The position numbers and the translations under genes were made by a program. 37,190 bases of DNA. Source: Deltaproteobacteria bacterium (GTDB lineage: Bacteria; Desulfobacterota; Deferrisomatia; Deferrisomatales; Deferrisomataceae). The stretch is from positions 1 through 37,190 of the forward strand of contig JAADGT010000352.1 of NCBI GenBank assembly GCA_013152215.1, written 5' to 3'. The stretch's first letter is position 1. Each line of letters begins with the position of its first letter. Positions 1 to 8,981 of this stretch are shown one piece after another. The notes below the pieces were generated by a model. It did not search any database and was not told the origin of the DNA. It was given only the letters and a program-made list of their open reading frames with translations.

Positions 1-1485
1 GAGGAGATGGTGGATCGGTTCGAGGCCGGCCTGCCGCTGAAGGACCCGGACGAGGAGCCCACGGACGAGCTCGGGCGCATCGGGGCGGCCCTGTGCCGGG
101 CCGCCCAGCGCAGGCGGGCGGTGCTGGCCGAGGTCTCGTCTTTGGCCGCCACCCTGCGGGAGCGGGGGGTGGAGGTGCAGATGGCCCTCAGCCGTCTTCG
201 CGAGGGGGTGGAGCGGGGCAAGGGAGTGGCCGGGGCGGTGCTCGCCGCGGTCCAGGGGCTGGACGAGGCGCTGGAGGAGACCCGGTCCCACCTGGACGCG
301 ATCGCATCGTCCACCAGCGACAACTCCACGAGCCTGGTGGAGATGTCCGCCAGCATCGACGAGGTGGCCGGTAGCGCCGACGAGCTGGCCCAGCAGGTGT
401 CGGCCACGGCCGCGAGCGTGCTCCAGATGGTCCAGTCCATCGGCGAGGTGGCCGAGAACGTGGAGGGGCTGGCCCGGGAGACCGAGGCCACGGTCTCGTC
501 GATGAGCCAGATCGAGGCGTCCACCCGACAGATCGAGCGCAGCGCCCGGGACGCGGCAGGGCTGGGGGTGCGGGTGTCCGAGGCCGCCGAGGAAGGGGTG
601 CGTGCCGTGGAGGCCACCCTGGAGGGGATCCACGACTCCTATCAGGTCATCCAGGACACGGCCCGGATCACCGGGGACCTGGCCGAGGCCAGCCGGAGCA
701 TCCAGAGGGTGGTGAAGATCATCAACGAGATCAACGACAAGACCAAGCTCCTGGCCCTGAACGCGGCCATCATCGCGGCGCAGGCCGGGGAACACGGCCG
801 GAGCTTCGCGGTGGTGGCCCACGAGATCCAGGGCCTGTCGGACCGCACGGCCGCAAGCACCGGCGAGATCTTCCGGATCGTCCGGGGCATTCAGGAGCAG
901 GCCGAGGCGGCCAACGAGGCCGTGGCCCGCGGTCAGTCCGCCACCGCCCGTAGCGTGGAGCTGGCCGAGAGGGCCGGCCAGGCCCTCCGGCACATCCTGG
1001 ACACGGCCCGCACCGCGAGCCGGATGAACCAGCAGATCCTCGAGGCCACCGAGGAGCAGGCCCGGGGCAGCCAGAACGTGGTGGGATCGATGCAGCAGGT
1101 GGCGGCCATGGTGGAGCACATCCGCCAGGCGGCGCGGGAGCACCGCCAGAGCGGCGACCTGGTGGGTCAGTCCACCGAGATCATGCGCAACCTGACCGAG
1201 CAGGTGAAGCTGGCCACGGCCGAGCAGGCCGAGGTGAGCCGATATATCTCGGACGCCATCTCCGCCATCGACCGGAACCTGCAGGACCTGCTCGGGGCCG
1301 TGGCCAGGGAGCGGGAGGAGACCGAGCGGATCCTCGGCCACATGCACGAGCTGCGGGCTCGCAGCGGGGAGCAGGAGTCCGGGGTGGAGGAGGTGGAGAC
1401 GGTCATCCGGGAACTCCAGACCCAGATCGACGGCCTGGAGCGCCGGGCCCAGGCCCTCCTGGGTGGACGGGGGGTGACGGCGTGA
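1..1485 (+). CDS. Methyl-accepting chemotaxis protein, 3' part
   Basis: The frame is already open at base 1, so the true start and the sensor and membrane segments lie outside the window; the first internal ATG is at 7. The visible ~490 residues begin with the end of a HAMP-like segment and continue as a long alpha-helical coiled coil typical of MCP signalling domains. The hairpin tip is recognisable at about residues 235-265 (EINDKTKLLALNAAIIAAQA, then GEHGRSFAVVAHEI). It carries Ile and Gln where many MCPs have Glu and Arg (NAAIEAARAGE), a variant I know from other chemoreceptors. The protein would sense a signal and control a CheA kinase through CheW. Its stop overlaps the GTG start of cheB by four bases (GTGA), so the two are translationally coupled. 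No CheA, CheW or CheR is in view. Identification is firm; the ligand is unknown. Confidence 0.93.
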   Translation, partial: EEMVDRFEAGLPLKDPDEEPTDELGRIGAALCRAAQRRRAVLAEVSSLAATLRERGVEVQMALSRLREGVERGKGVAGAVLAAVQGLDEALEETRSHLDAIASSTSDNSTSLVEMSASIDEVAGSADELAQQVSATAASVLQMVQSIGEVAENVEGLARETEATVSSMSQIEASTRQIERSARDAAGLGVRVSEAAEEGVRAVEATLEGIHDSYQVIQDTARITGDLAEASRSIQRVVKIINEINDKTKLLALNAAIIAAQAGEHGRSFAVVAHEIQGLSDRTAASTGEIFRIVRGIQEQAEAANEAVARGQSATARSVELAERAGQALRHILDTARTASRMNQQILEATEEQARGSQNVVGSMQQVAAMVEHIRQAAREHRQSGDLVGQSTEIMRNLTEQVKLATAEQAEVSRYISDAISAIDRNLQDLLGAVAREREETERILGHMHELRARSGEQESGVEEVETVIRELQTQIDGLERRAQALLGGRGVTA

Positions 1486-2954
1486 AGAAGGCCCGCATCC
1501 TCGTGGTGGACGACAGCCCGTACGTGCGGCGGTTCCTCCGGCAGGCGCTGGAGCCCGAGCCCTGGGTCGCGACGGTCGAAGGAGCCACCAACGGCCAGAC
1601 CGCGTTGGCCAAGGCCCTGCATGCGCCTCCGGACCTGGTGACCCTCGACCTCCACATGCCGGTCATGGACGGGTTCACCTTCCTGCGGCTGTTCCGGGCC
1701 CGATTTCGGGCGCCGGTGTTGGTGGTCAGCTCCCACGCCGACCTGGAGAACGTGGAACGGGCCATGGACCTGGGGGCCAACGGCTTCATCTCGAAGCCCG
1801 AGGATCCCTACCGTAACCTGGACGCCATCGTCGAGGAGGTGAGGGCCAAGGCCCAGAACGCCCTGGATCTGTGGGTCCCCCAGGCCGGGGACGGGGGGAC
1901 AGCCCGCGGCCGGCGTTCGCCCCCCCGGGACTTCCCGGTGATCGCGATCGGCGCCTCGTCAGGGGGGCCTCCGGGGCTCCAATATCTCCTTTCGGCGCTC
2001 CCCCCGGCTCCCCAGGCCGCGGTGCTGATCGCCCAGCACATGCCTGCTGGGTTCACCGAGGCGTTCGCCAAGCGGCTGGACCGGGTGCTGCCGTTTCCGG
2101 TGCGGGAGGGCAGAGAGGGGGCGGCGGTGGGCCCCGGAGAGGTGTGGATCGCGCCGGGGGGAAAGCACCTAACCGTGGACGCCGGTGGGCGGCTGCGGCT
2201 GGAGGACGGGGCCCAGAGCCTGTACAGCCCCAGCGTGGACCGGCTGTTCGAGACCGCGGCCGCGGCGTTCGGGGCCCGCCTCACCGCGGTGGTGCTCACG
2301 GGAATGGGCCGGGACGGGGCGGTCGGGGTGGAGGCGGTGAAGGCGGCGGGGGGGGCGGTGATCGCCGAGTCGGAGAACACCGCGGTGATCCACGGCATGC
2401 CCCGTCAGGCCGCCGCCACGGGGTGTGTGGACGAGGTGCTGTCTGTTGCGGCTGCTGGGGCTCGCCCGGGGGGAGCCCCTCACCGGATCCACAGCCCTCG
2501 GGTGAACCGGGGGTCGGGAACCTCGTCCGGGGCCAGGTGGCCGAACTCCTCCTCCAGCAGCCCGAAGCACTCTAGCACGAACTCCCGCAGGAACATCCGG
2601 TCGGTCCCCGATAAGGGCAGCAGCAGCTCCACCCATTCCACCGAGGCGTCGGCCAGGCTGGGCTTCACCCGGCGGGGCGGCCGGTCCTCCTCCCACACCT
2701 TTGCCAGACCCTCACGGGCCCGTCGGCGGGGAATCGGGGCGAACCGGAACCCCCGGTCGAGGGCCGCGTTCACGAGCGAGGTGAGGAACACGGTCGAGGT
2801 CTTCAGGTGTTCCGGCTCCAGGTCCCGCAGGGCCTCCTTGCAATCGTCGAGCCGCAGATCCACCACCGACAGCAGGAACCGCCCCAGGAACTCCGCCTTG
2901 TCCACGGCCCGGATCGCCCGGTCCACCTCCGATAGGGCGCGGAACTCGCGGTAG
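1482..2954 (+). CDS. cheB: Chemotaxis response regulator protein-glutamate methylesterase CheB (3' extent doubtful)
   Basis: CheB removes methyl groups from chemoreceptor glutamates during adaptation. Residues 1-125 form a receiver domain with acidic pair D10-D11, phospho-acceptor D56 (VTLDLHMP) and K105. Residues 150-320 form the methylesterase domain with the full catalytic triad: S159 in GASSGG, H186 in QHMP, and D278 in TGMGRDG. Start GTG 1482 overlaps the MCP stop. Homology ends near residue 325, the usual CheB length being about 350, yet the frame stays open to 2954 and the last ~150 residues are Ser/Arg-rich, reading antisense through the DUF6178 gene. A one-base shift near 2445 would put the ribosome in a frame with a stop at 2503-2505, which would shrink the overlap to about 26 bp. 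The extra tail is therefore probably not functional protein, or reflects an indel. Confidence 0.88.
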   Translation: MKKARILVVDDSPYVRRFLRQALEPEPWVATVEGATNGQTALAKALHAPPDLVTLDLHMPVMDGFTFLRLFRARFRAPVLVVSSHADLENVERAMDLGANGFISKPEDPYRNLDAIVEEVRAKAQNALDLWVPQAGDGGTARGRRSPPRDFPVIAIGASSGGPPGLQYLLSALPPAPQAAVLIAQHMPAGFTEAFAKRLDRVLPFPVREGREGAAVGPGEVWIAPGGKHLTVDAGGRLRLEDGAQSLYSPSVDRLFETAAAAFGARLTAVVLTGMGRDGAVGVEAVKAAGGAVIAESENTAVIHGMPRQAAATGCVDEVLSVAAAGARPGGAPHRIHSPRVNRGSGTSSGARWPNSSSSSPKHSSTNSRRNIRSVPDKGSSSSTHSTEASARLGFTRRGGRSSSHTFARPSRARRRGIGANRNPRSRAAFTSEVRNTVEVFRCSGSRSRRASLQSSSRRSTTDSRNRPRNSALSTARIARSTSDRARNSR

Positions 2955-4195
2955 ACCGGGGCGGCCTCGTCGCCGGCGTACCACAGGGGGTGGGGCCGAA
3001 GCAGCCCGTCCAGGATCTCCCCCAGGGGCGGGTCGAGGAACAGCAGCCGCTCCTTGTGCCCTTCGGGCCAGCCCCGGCGGAACACGTGGCGGGCCCGGTT
3101 CCGGGCGGTCGCGATCCGGGTCCAACCCACCCGGAACAGGTGCTGGAGCCAGTGGCGTTCCAGGAGCCGGGCCGCGGCCTCCTCGTCGGGGCCGGCCAGG
3201 GCCTCGAGCCCGATCGCCAGGTACCCCGCCACCTTGGCCAGGGCCCGGCCGTAGCTCTCCATCCTGTCCAGGTCCAGACGGTCCGCCACCATCACCCGGT
3301 TCGTCAGCGTGGCCAGCTCCAGCTGGATCGACTCGGCCGCGGCCGGATCCCGCACCCGGCCCAGGGCCTTCACCACCAGGTCGGGCGCCACCGAAGGGGC
3401 CGCGATGGGGTAGCGGGGGGCGGCCTCGGGCTCGCCGTCGGGGTCCGGCGAGGGCGACCCCCCCCGCACCGGCAGCTCCCGGGCGGAGGTCACCTCCATG
3501 GGCACGTACACCTCCATGGCCTCGTCCCACTCCGGGAACCCCCGCATGGCCAGCCGCCGCACCCGCTCCTGGTACACGTGCTCCTCGAGCTCCGAGTCCA
3601 CCTCGCCCAGCAACGCCTCCATCAGCCGGAGGTACCGGTCCGGATCGGCCTGCCGGAGCACCCCGAGGACGGTCTTCACGAGGTCCTCGTGCTCGGCCGG
3701 GCAACGCACGTAGTAGAACCCGTCCACCGTGATCGGGGCCCGGCCGGGCAGATCCTGGAACGGATCCTCGTCCGGCTCGTGGGGCCGCACCACCCGCACC
3801 ACCCGGCCCAGGTAGAGGGTGAGGTCCGCCAGGTCCAGCTCCCGCAGCCACCGGGCCAGGGGGGCCTCGCCGCACGAGGCCAGGAGCCGGAGCCAGGGCA
3901 CGACCCGCCCGGGCCGCACCCGGTCGCCCTTCCACAGCTCCAGGTCCAGGAAGAACTCCACCTGGTCGGCCCGGGCGTGGGCCAGCACCAGGGGCACGTT
4001 GTCCGGGTCCATCTCCTTGAGCGTGAAGTACAGCTCCTCCGGGGGCAGCAGGGCCACCACGGCCGCCAGCCGCGGGGTGGCCAGCAGACGCTCCTCGCGG
4101 GCCTCGCCCCGGAGGCTCAAGATCTCGTCGATCTCCCGGCGAAGCGGGGTGGCGATCACCTGCCCCCGCCGGGCAGGGGTCTGGACGTCCGACAT
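2480..4195 (-). CDS. DUF6178 family protein
   Basis: A 571-residue soluble protein without signal peptide or membrane segment. I recognise it as the DUF6178 family of unknown function, seen mainly in Deltaproteobacteria-type genomes. Visible traits are an N-terminal region rich in Leu, Pro and acidic residues (about 30-110, including LPPEELYFTLKEMDPDN), a central acidic/proline linker (about 265-290), and an all-helical C-terminal half. The start is set at ATG 4195 (MSDVQTPARR), preceded by an AGAGG ribosome site seven bases upstream; the open frame reaches back to 4420 but that part is low-complexity and lacks a site. It converges with cheB and is divergent from the M16 genes. No catalytic motif can be named, so I propose no function. 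Confidence 0.85.
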   Translation of the reverse strand: MSDVQTPARRGQVIATPLRREIDEILSLRGEAREERLLATPRLAAVVALLPPEELYFTLKEMDPDNVPLVLAHARADQVEFFLDLELWKGDRVRPGRVVPWLRLLASCGEAPLARWLRELDLADLTLYLGRVVRVVRPHEPDEDPFQDLPGRAPITVDGFYYVRCPAEHEDLVKTVLGVLRQADPDRYLRLMEALLGEVDSELEEHVYQERVRRLAMRGFPEWDEAMEVYVPMEVTSARELPVRGGSPSPDPDGEPEAAPRYPIAAPSVAPDLVVKALGRVRDPAAAESIQLELATLTNRVMVADRLDLDRMESYGRALAKVAGYLAIGLEALAGPDEEAAARLLERHWLQHLFRVGWTRIATARNRARHVFRRGWPEGHKERLLFLDPPLGEILDGLLRPHPLWYAGDEAAPVYREFRALSEVDRAIRAVDKAEFLGRFLLSVVDLRLDDCKEALRDLEPEHLKTSTVFLTSLVNAALDRGFRFAPIPRRRAREGLAKVWEEDRPPRRVKPSLADASVEWVELLLPLSGTDRMFLREFVLECFGLLEEEFGHLAPDEVPDPRFTRGLWIR

Positions 4196-4300
4196 GCGAT
4201 CCTCTTGACGGCAGGGCGGCAGAGGGGAGCGCCACCCGGTTCGTGTTCTGGGGGCCGAGCGGAAGCGTAACACGGGGCCGCAATGGCCGACCAGGGCCGG

Positions 4301-4329
4301 TTGCCGGCCCGCGGCGAACCCGGTAGGAT
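4301..4329 (+). promoter_or_regulatory. Sigma-70-type promoter for the M16 operon
   Basis: TTGCCG at 4301-4306, a 17-bp spacer, and TAGGAT at 4324-4329. This would start transcription near 4336, about 50 bases before the first M16 start codon, inside the 191-bp divergent region between the DUF6178 gene and the M16 pair. Assigned by pattern only. Confidence 0.45.
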
Positions 4330-4386
4330 CGCGGCCCCAAACCTTCACCGGCCCGGGAAGAGACCCGGCCCAGGAGGGCGTGCGAC

Positions 4387-6024
4387 GTGATGGGAACCTC
4401 GAGGTTGCGAGTTTTGGCAAACCAACGAGTGAACGGCAGCCATCCCCTCCGGGATCGGGGGGCCAAGGGACCTGCCGGAGAGCCGGACGCGGCCCCGCGG
4501 CCCCCCGTACCCCGAACCCCCTGGATCCGGAAGGCGGCGTGGGTCCTGGCGATGTGCCTGGTGGCCGCCACCACGGCCACGGCCAACCCCGGAGGCTCCC
4601 TCGAGGGCCGGGTGCAGGAGCACCGTCTGGCGAACGGGCTCACCGTACTGGCCCTGCGCCGGGGGGTGGCTCCGGTGGTGAGCCTGCAGATGACCTTTCG
4701 GGTGGGCGGGGTGGACGAGCCGTCGGGCTACACCGGCATGGCCCACCTGCTGGAGCACCTCTTGTTCAAGGGGACCCGGACCTTGGGAACCCGGGACTGG
4801 CAGAAGGAGGAGCCCCTGCTGCGGCGGATCGAGCGGGTGGGGCGGGCCCTGGACCGCGAACGGCGCAAAGGGGACCGGGCCGACCCCCGGGAGATCGAGC
4901 GCCTGCGGGCGGAGCTCCGGCGGCTGCAGGAGGAGCACCGGTCCCTGGTGATCAAGGACGAGATCGACGCCATCTACACCCGCAACGGGGCCGTGGGGTT
5001 CAACGCGTTCACCAGCTCGGACCTCACCAGCTACATCGTGAGCCTGCCGTCGAACCGGTTGGAGCTGTGGGCCCGGATCGAGTCGGAGCGGATGCGCGAC
5101 CCCGTGTTGCGGGAGTACTACGTGGAGCGCGACGTGGTGGTGGAGGAGCGGCGCCAGCGCTACGGGTCGGACCCGGACGGCCGGCTCTACGAGACCCTGC
5201 TGTCCACGGCGTTCCGGGCCCACCCCTACCGGGACCCCGTGATCGGCTGGCCGGCCGACCTGGAGACCCTGGACCTGGAAGCCACCCGGCGGTTCTTCCG
5301 GGACTACTACGGGCCCGACAACGCCGTGATCGTGGCCGTGGGCGACGTGGACCCGCCCGCGTTCTTCCGGCTGGTGGAGCGGTACTTCGGCGACCTGCCG
5401 GCCCGAGGGGTGTCGCGCCGGCCGATCACCCGGGAGCCCCCGCAGCAGGGGCCCCGACGGGCCGAGGTGTGGTTCGACGCCGAGCCCCGCCTGGTGGTGG
5501 CGTTCCACAAGCCCACCCTCCCCCACCGGGACGACTACGTGTTCGACGTGATCGAGGCCGTGCTCACCGATGGGCGAAGCTCCCGGCTGGTGCGCGAGCT
5601 GGTGGACCGGCGCCGGGTGGCCGCCTCGGTGAGCGCGGCCAACGGGCTGCCGGGCGCCCGGTACCCCAATCTGTTCGCGGTGTTCCTGACCCCGCTGCAG
5701 GGGGTGGACGTGGGCGAGGCCGAGCGGGCGCTCCTGGCCGAGCTGGACCGGTTGGGCCGCGAGCCACCCACCCGGGAGGAGCTGGAACGGGTGCTTCGCC
5801 GGCTCGAGGCCTCGCGGGTGCGCAGCCTGCTGTCCAACTCCGGGCTGGCTAGGCGGCTGGCCTACTTCCAGGCCCTGACCGGCGACTGGCGCTACATCGA
5901 GGAGCACCCCCGGGTGCTTCGGACCATCACCCCTGACGAGGTGGCCGCGGTGGCCCGCCGGTACCTGACTCCCCAGAACCGCACCGTGGTGGTGCTGCGG
6001 CCCCGCCCGGAGGAGGACCGATGA
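4387..6024 (+). CDS. M16 family zinc peptidase (catalytic subunit)
   Basis: A 545-residue insulinase-type (M16) metallopeptidase. The inverted zinc motif HLLEH is at residues 120-124, followed by a conserved NAFTSSDLTSY segment (206-216) and the distal glutamate region VVVEERR (250-256). Between them lies a charged, probably coiled insertion at about 135-190. A hydrophobic segment at about 48-64 (after IRK) looks like a signal peptide or anchor, so the protein is probably exported to the periplasm. The start is odd: GTG 4387 (or ATG 4390) follows AGGAGGG, but it leaves a ~45-residue basic, proline-rich stretch before the signal segment. Bases 4457-4494 inside that stretch match a repeat otherwise found between genes (see separate entry). 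The gene overlaps its partner by ATGA at 6021-6024. Substrate unknown. Confidence 0.9.
   Translation: MMGTSRLRVLANQRVNGSHPLRDRGAKGPAGEPDAAPRPPVPRTPWIRKAAWVLAMCLVAATTATANPGGSLEGRVQEHRLANGLTVLALRRGVAPVVSLQMTFRVGGVDEPSGYTGMAHLLEHLLFKGTRTLGTRDWQKEEPLLRRIERVGRALDRERRKGDRADPREIERLRAELRRLQEEHRSLVIKDEIDAIYTRNGAVGFNAFTSSDLTSYIVSLPSNRLELWARIESERMRDPVLREYYVERDVVVEERRQRYGSDPDGRLYETLLSTAFRAHPYRDPVIGWPADLETLDLEATRRFFRDYYGPDNAVIVAVGDVDPPAFFRLVERYFGDLPARGVSRRPITREPPQQGPRRAEVWFDAEPRLVVAFHKPTLPHRDDYVFDVIEAVLTDGRSSRLVRELVDRRRVAASVSAANGLPGARYPNLFAVFLTPLQGVDVGEAERALLAELDRLGREPPTREELERVLRRLEASRVRSLLSNSGLARRLAYFQALTGDWRYIEEHPRVLRTITPDEVAAVARRYLTPQNRTVVVLRPRPEEDR
4457..4494 (+). repeat. Dispersed GGCAAGGGACCTGCC-type element inside a coding start
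   Basis: This stretch reads GGGGCCAAGGGACCTGCCGG and then AGAGCCGGACGCGGCC. It matches 20955-20989 with one inserted base and one substitution. Other, mostly intergenic, copies are at 14800-14834, 21107-21133 and 22031-22048. Here it encodes residues in the odd N-terminal extension of the M16 peptidase. Confidence 0.6.
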
Positions 6025-7436
6025 GCACGAAGGGGTGTTTCCGGAAAGCCGTCCTTTTCCTCGCCGCGCTCGGGCTCGCGGCCTGTGCCGGCCGGCGGCC
6101 CCTCGATCCCCGCACTGCCGAGTTCCCCTCGCCCCGCCTGCCCGAGATCCGGGTGGGCCAGGGCTCGCTGGGCCAGGGGCCGACATGGTTCTGGGTGGAG
6201 GACCACGACGTGCCCTTGGTGCGCCTGTACCTGGCCGTGCGGGCCGGTGAGGTGTACGACCCCCCCGACAAGGTCGGCCTGGCCCGGGTGGCGAGCCTGG
6301 CCTGGCGCACCGGCGGGGCCGGGGACCTCTCCCCGGAGGCCTTCGACCAGGCCCTGGAGAGCCGGGGCATGGAGCTCGATCTCCGGTTGGGCCGCGACAA
6401 GGGCTGGATCTCCCTGACCGTGCTGCCCGACGACCTGGATCGAGGCCTGGATCTTTTGGCCCGGCTCCTATGGGACCCGGCGTTCCGGCCCAACCGGGTG
6501 GACTGGGCCAAGGTCCAGGTGGCCGAGGGCCTCCGGCGGGAGGAGGACGACCCCCAGAGCCTGGCGTTCCGGGAGATGCGGCGGGCGCTGTTCCGGGGCC
6601 ATCCCCGCGGCCAGACCCCCACGGAGGGGTCGGTGGCGCGGATCTCCCGGGAGGACGTGATGGCCCTGCACCGGCGCCTCGTGCGCGCCGGCGCCTGGAC
6701 CGTGGGCGCGGTGGGGGACTTCGACCCCGACCGGTTGGGCCGCCGGCTGGCCGAGCTGCTCGGCAGCTTGCCCCGGGACGGCGGCGCATTCCCCCGGCTT
6801 CCCCCGCCCGAGGAGCCTGCCCCCGTCGCGGTGGTGGTCCCCCGGCCCCTGCCCCAGGCCACCGTCGTGTGGGCCCGGCTCGGGCCGGAACGGACCGCCC
6901 CGGACTTCGGGCCCATGGAGGTGTGCGACCACCTGCTCGGAGCCGGGGGGTTCGGATCCCGGCTGGTGCGGGAGATCCGGTCCAACCGGGGGCTGGCCTA
7001 CAGCGTGGGCAGCTTCTACCAGGCCCTGCCGGCCTTCGGGGTGCTGGGCGCCTACGGCCTGACCAAGACCGAGACCGTGGGCCAGGTGGTGGACCTGATG
7101 GCGGCCGAGGTGCGGCGCCTGGCCGATACCCTGAGCCCGGCCGAGGTGGCCGAGGCGCGTCGCAGCCTGGTGACCCGGTACGTGTTCCGGTACGACGATC
7201 CGGCCAACCTGGTGCGGGACCGCATGGGGAACCTGCTGGACGGCCTGCCTTTGGACCTGGGGGATCGGTACCCCGAGACCGTGGCGGCCGTGACCGTGGG
7301 CGCCGCCCGGAGAGCGGCCCGAACTCACCTGGACCCAAGCCGAGGGGTGTGGGTCCTGGTGGGCGACCTGGATCCGGCAGATCCCCGATGGAACCGCCTG
7401 GGGGAGGTGCGGGTGGTGCGGGTGGAGAAGCGGTAG
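6021..7436 (+). CDS. M16 family peptidase-like lipoprotein (non-catalytic partner)
   Basis: A 471-residue M16-fold protein that starts within the stop of the upstream peptidase gene (ATGA). The N-terminus is a lipoprotein signal: a basic n-region, a hydrophobic stretch, then lipobox LAAC with the lipidated cysteine at residue 22. The next residue is Ala, not Asp, which fits outer-membrane sorting. Where active M16 enzymes have HxxEH, this protein has GLARVASLAWRTGG, so the zinc site is missing. The C-terminal half keeps the conserved Arg/Tyr element (RSNRGLAYSVGSFYQ) used for substrate binding. Catalytic plus inactive M16 pairs are common in bacteria and form heterodimers, as in mitochondrial processing peptidase. 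I infer a periplasmic complex with the 4387-6024 product anchored by this lipoprotein. Confidence 0.9.
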   Translation: MSTKGCFRKAVLFLAALGLAACAGRRPLDPRTAEFPSPRLPEIRVGQGSLGQGPTWFWVEDHDVPLVRLYLAVRAGEVYDPPDKVGLARVASLAWRTGGAGDLSPEAFDQALESRGMELDLRLGRDKGWISLTVLPDDLDRGLDLLARLLWDPAFRPNRVDWAKVQVAEGLRREEDDPQSLAFREMRRALFRGHPRGQTPTEGSVARISREDVMALHRRLVRAGAWTVGAVGDFDPDRLGRRLAELLGSLPRDGGAFPRLPPPEEPAPVAVVVPRPLPQATVVWARLGPERTAPDFGPMEVCDHLLGAGGFGSRLVREIRSNRGLAYSVGSFYQALPAFGVLGAYGLTKTETVGQVVDLMAAEVRRLADTLSPAEVAEARRSLVTRYVFRYDDPANLVRDRMGNLLDGLPLDLGDRYPETVAAVTVGAARRAARTHLDPSRGVWVLVGDLDPADPRWNRLGEVRVVRVEKR

Positions 7437-7472
7437 GGCCTGGAGGGGGACCTGGGGGAGACGGAGGGGGCC

Positions 7473-7916
7473 TTACGCCGTCACATCGATCCGGGCTCCG
7501 GCTCGGCCGTCCCCCGGGTGCTGCAGCAGTTCGACCCGGGCCCGCGCCTCCTCCTGCGCCGCCCGGGCGGCCACGGCCAGGTCCTGGGACGAAGGACGGG
7601 CCGGGGCCAAGGCCGCGCGGCGCACCGTTTCCATCTTTGCGATCGTGGTCTCGGGGTCCCGGGCGGGGGAGGTGTCGATCTGCACCTCACCGGCCACGGC
7701 ATAGGGTCTGCCGTCGGGGCCGCGCACGTACCGGAACGAGGGGCCCCCTCGCACCAGGCCGCCCCCGGCGGCGGCGTGGGCCGCCTCGTGGGCCCGCACC
7801 TCCCGGTCCCGCCGCTGGAGCTCGGCGATCACCGCGGCGGTCTTGAGATCGGCGCCGGGGCGGGCCGGCTGGGAGCCATATCTTACCGGTCTCGGTGCCG
7901 TGGGGTCGACGCGCAT
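7473..7916 (-). CDS. Putative metalloprotease, CJM1_0395/SprA-related family
   Basis: A 147-residue protein with zinc-peptidase-like motif HEAAH at residues 43-47, preceded by a charged helix (AELQRRDREVRA). It continues with the family-typical segment YAVAGEVQIDTSP and an Ala/Arg-rich helix after METVRRAAL. This matches the small SprA-related putative metalloprotease family found in many proteobacteria; its role is not established as far as I know. The start ATG 7916 is chosen because GGGAGG lies ten bases upstream; an in-frame start at 7976 lacks support. No signal peptide is visible. It converges with the M16 genes (36-bp gap) and lies 84 bp downstream of the BMP-type transporter. Confidence 0.75.
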   Translation of the reverse strand: MRVDPTAPRPVRYGSQPARPGADLKTAAVIAELQRRDREVRAHEAAHAAAGGGLVRGGPSFRYVRGPDGRPYAVAGEVQIDTSPARDPETTIAKMETVRRAALAPARPSSQDLAVAARAAQEEARARVELLQHPGDGRAGARIDVTA

Positions 7917-8000
7917 GGAATCATCGCCTCCCGCAAGGAAACCGATCGGCCGGTCTTGTTGCGGACTTGACCCCACAACTTGATCGTGCTCCTCCTGCCC

Positions 8001-8981
8001 CTAACCCCCTTTCATGGGGCGGCCCAGGGCTCGGGGAGCGGCGCCGCGGAATGCCCCAACCAGGCGCTTGGCCCACGGCCGGCCCTCGGCCCACCGCTCC
8101 ACCGACTCCCGTTGGCTCAGTCCCATGAACAGCAGGGTGAAGATCATCAAGGGGAACGGGGCCACCTGGAACACCTGGGCCGGCACCGACGGGAACGCCT
8201 CCTGGAGGGGGATGCCTGCCACCTGAAGAAGGGCGAACAGCACGGCTCCCAGGGCCACCTTCACGGGGTGCCAGCCTCCGAAGATCACCAGGGCCAGGGC
8301 GATCCATCCGATGCCCTCGGCTCCCTGGGGTCGGCCCCACCCCGGTTTCAGGGCCAAGGAGTAGGCTGCGCCCGCCAGACCCACGAGGGCTCCCCCGACC
8401 ACCGCGCACACCATCTGCACCTGCCGTGGCGCGATGCCCCGGGCGTAGGCCGCCTCGGGATGCTCGCCCACCGCCCGGACCTCCAGCCCCCACTTCGTGC
8501 GGTACAGGACCCACCACAGGGCCGGGACCAGGAGCAGGCTCAGGTACACCACGGCGTTGTGGCGGAACAGGAGCGGTCCCAGCACCGGCAGCTCCGCCAG
8601 GCCCGGCACCGGCAACGGCGGCACCTGGGGCCCCTGGATCCGGGAGTAGGGGTTGCCTAGGAAGTAGGCAAGGTCCCGGCACATCAGGGTGAGAACGAAC
8701 CCCACGGCCACCTGGGACACGCCCAGGATCACGCCGGCAAACCCCACCAGGGCCGCCACGGCCCCGCCCACGGCCGCGGCCGCGGCAAACCCCAGCCCCA
8801 CGCTCCCCGTATCGTGGGCCACCGCAAAAGCGGCCATGGCCGCCAAGAGGATCGTGCCGTCCAGGGAGAGGTTGATCAGCCCGGCCCGCTCGGTGAGGGT
8901 CTCCCCCAGGGAGGCGAGCAGGATCGGAGCGGCCGTGGCCACCACGCTGGCGGCCAGGAGCACGAGGGAGAACTCGTTCAT
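8001..8981 (-). CDS. BMP-type ABC importer, permease subunit 2
   Basis: A 326-residue inner-membrane permease of the BPD_transp_2 (branched-chain/ribose type) superfamily with eight or more hydrophobic segments. It has the family hallmark ERAGLINLSLDGTILLAAM near residues 33-51 and the cytoplasmic coupling segment WGLEVRAVGEHPEAAYARGI at about 190-209. It resembles YufQ/NupQ-type permeases of nucleoside importers. Start ATG 8981 has GGAGG upstream and overlaps the preceding permease stop by four bases. It is the last gene of the four-gene unit 12791 to 8001. Confidence 0.9.
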   Translation of the reverse strand: MNEFSLVLLAASVVATAAPILLASLGETLTERAGLINLSLDGTILLAAMAAFAVAHDTGSVGLGFAAAAAVGGAVAALVGFAGVILGVSQVAVGFVLTLMCRDLAYFLGNPYSRIQGPQVPPLPVPGLAELPVLGPLLFRHNAVVYLSLLLVPALWWVLYRTKWGLEVRAVGEHPEAAYARGIAPRQVQMVCAVVGGALVGLAGAAYSLALKPGWGRPQGAEGIGWIALALVIFGGWHPVKVALGAVLFALLQVAGIPLQEAFPSVPAQVFQVAPFPLMIFTLLFMGLSQRESVERWAEGRPWAKRLVGAFRGAAPRALGRPMKGG

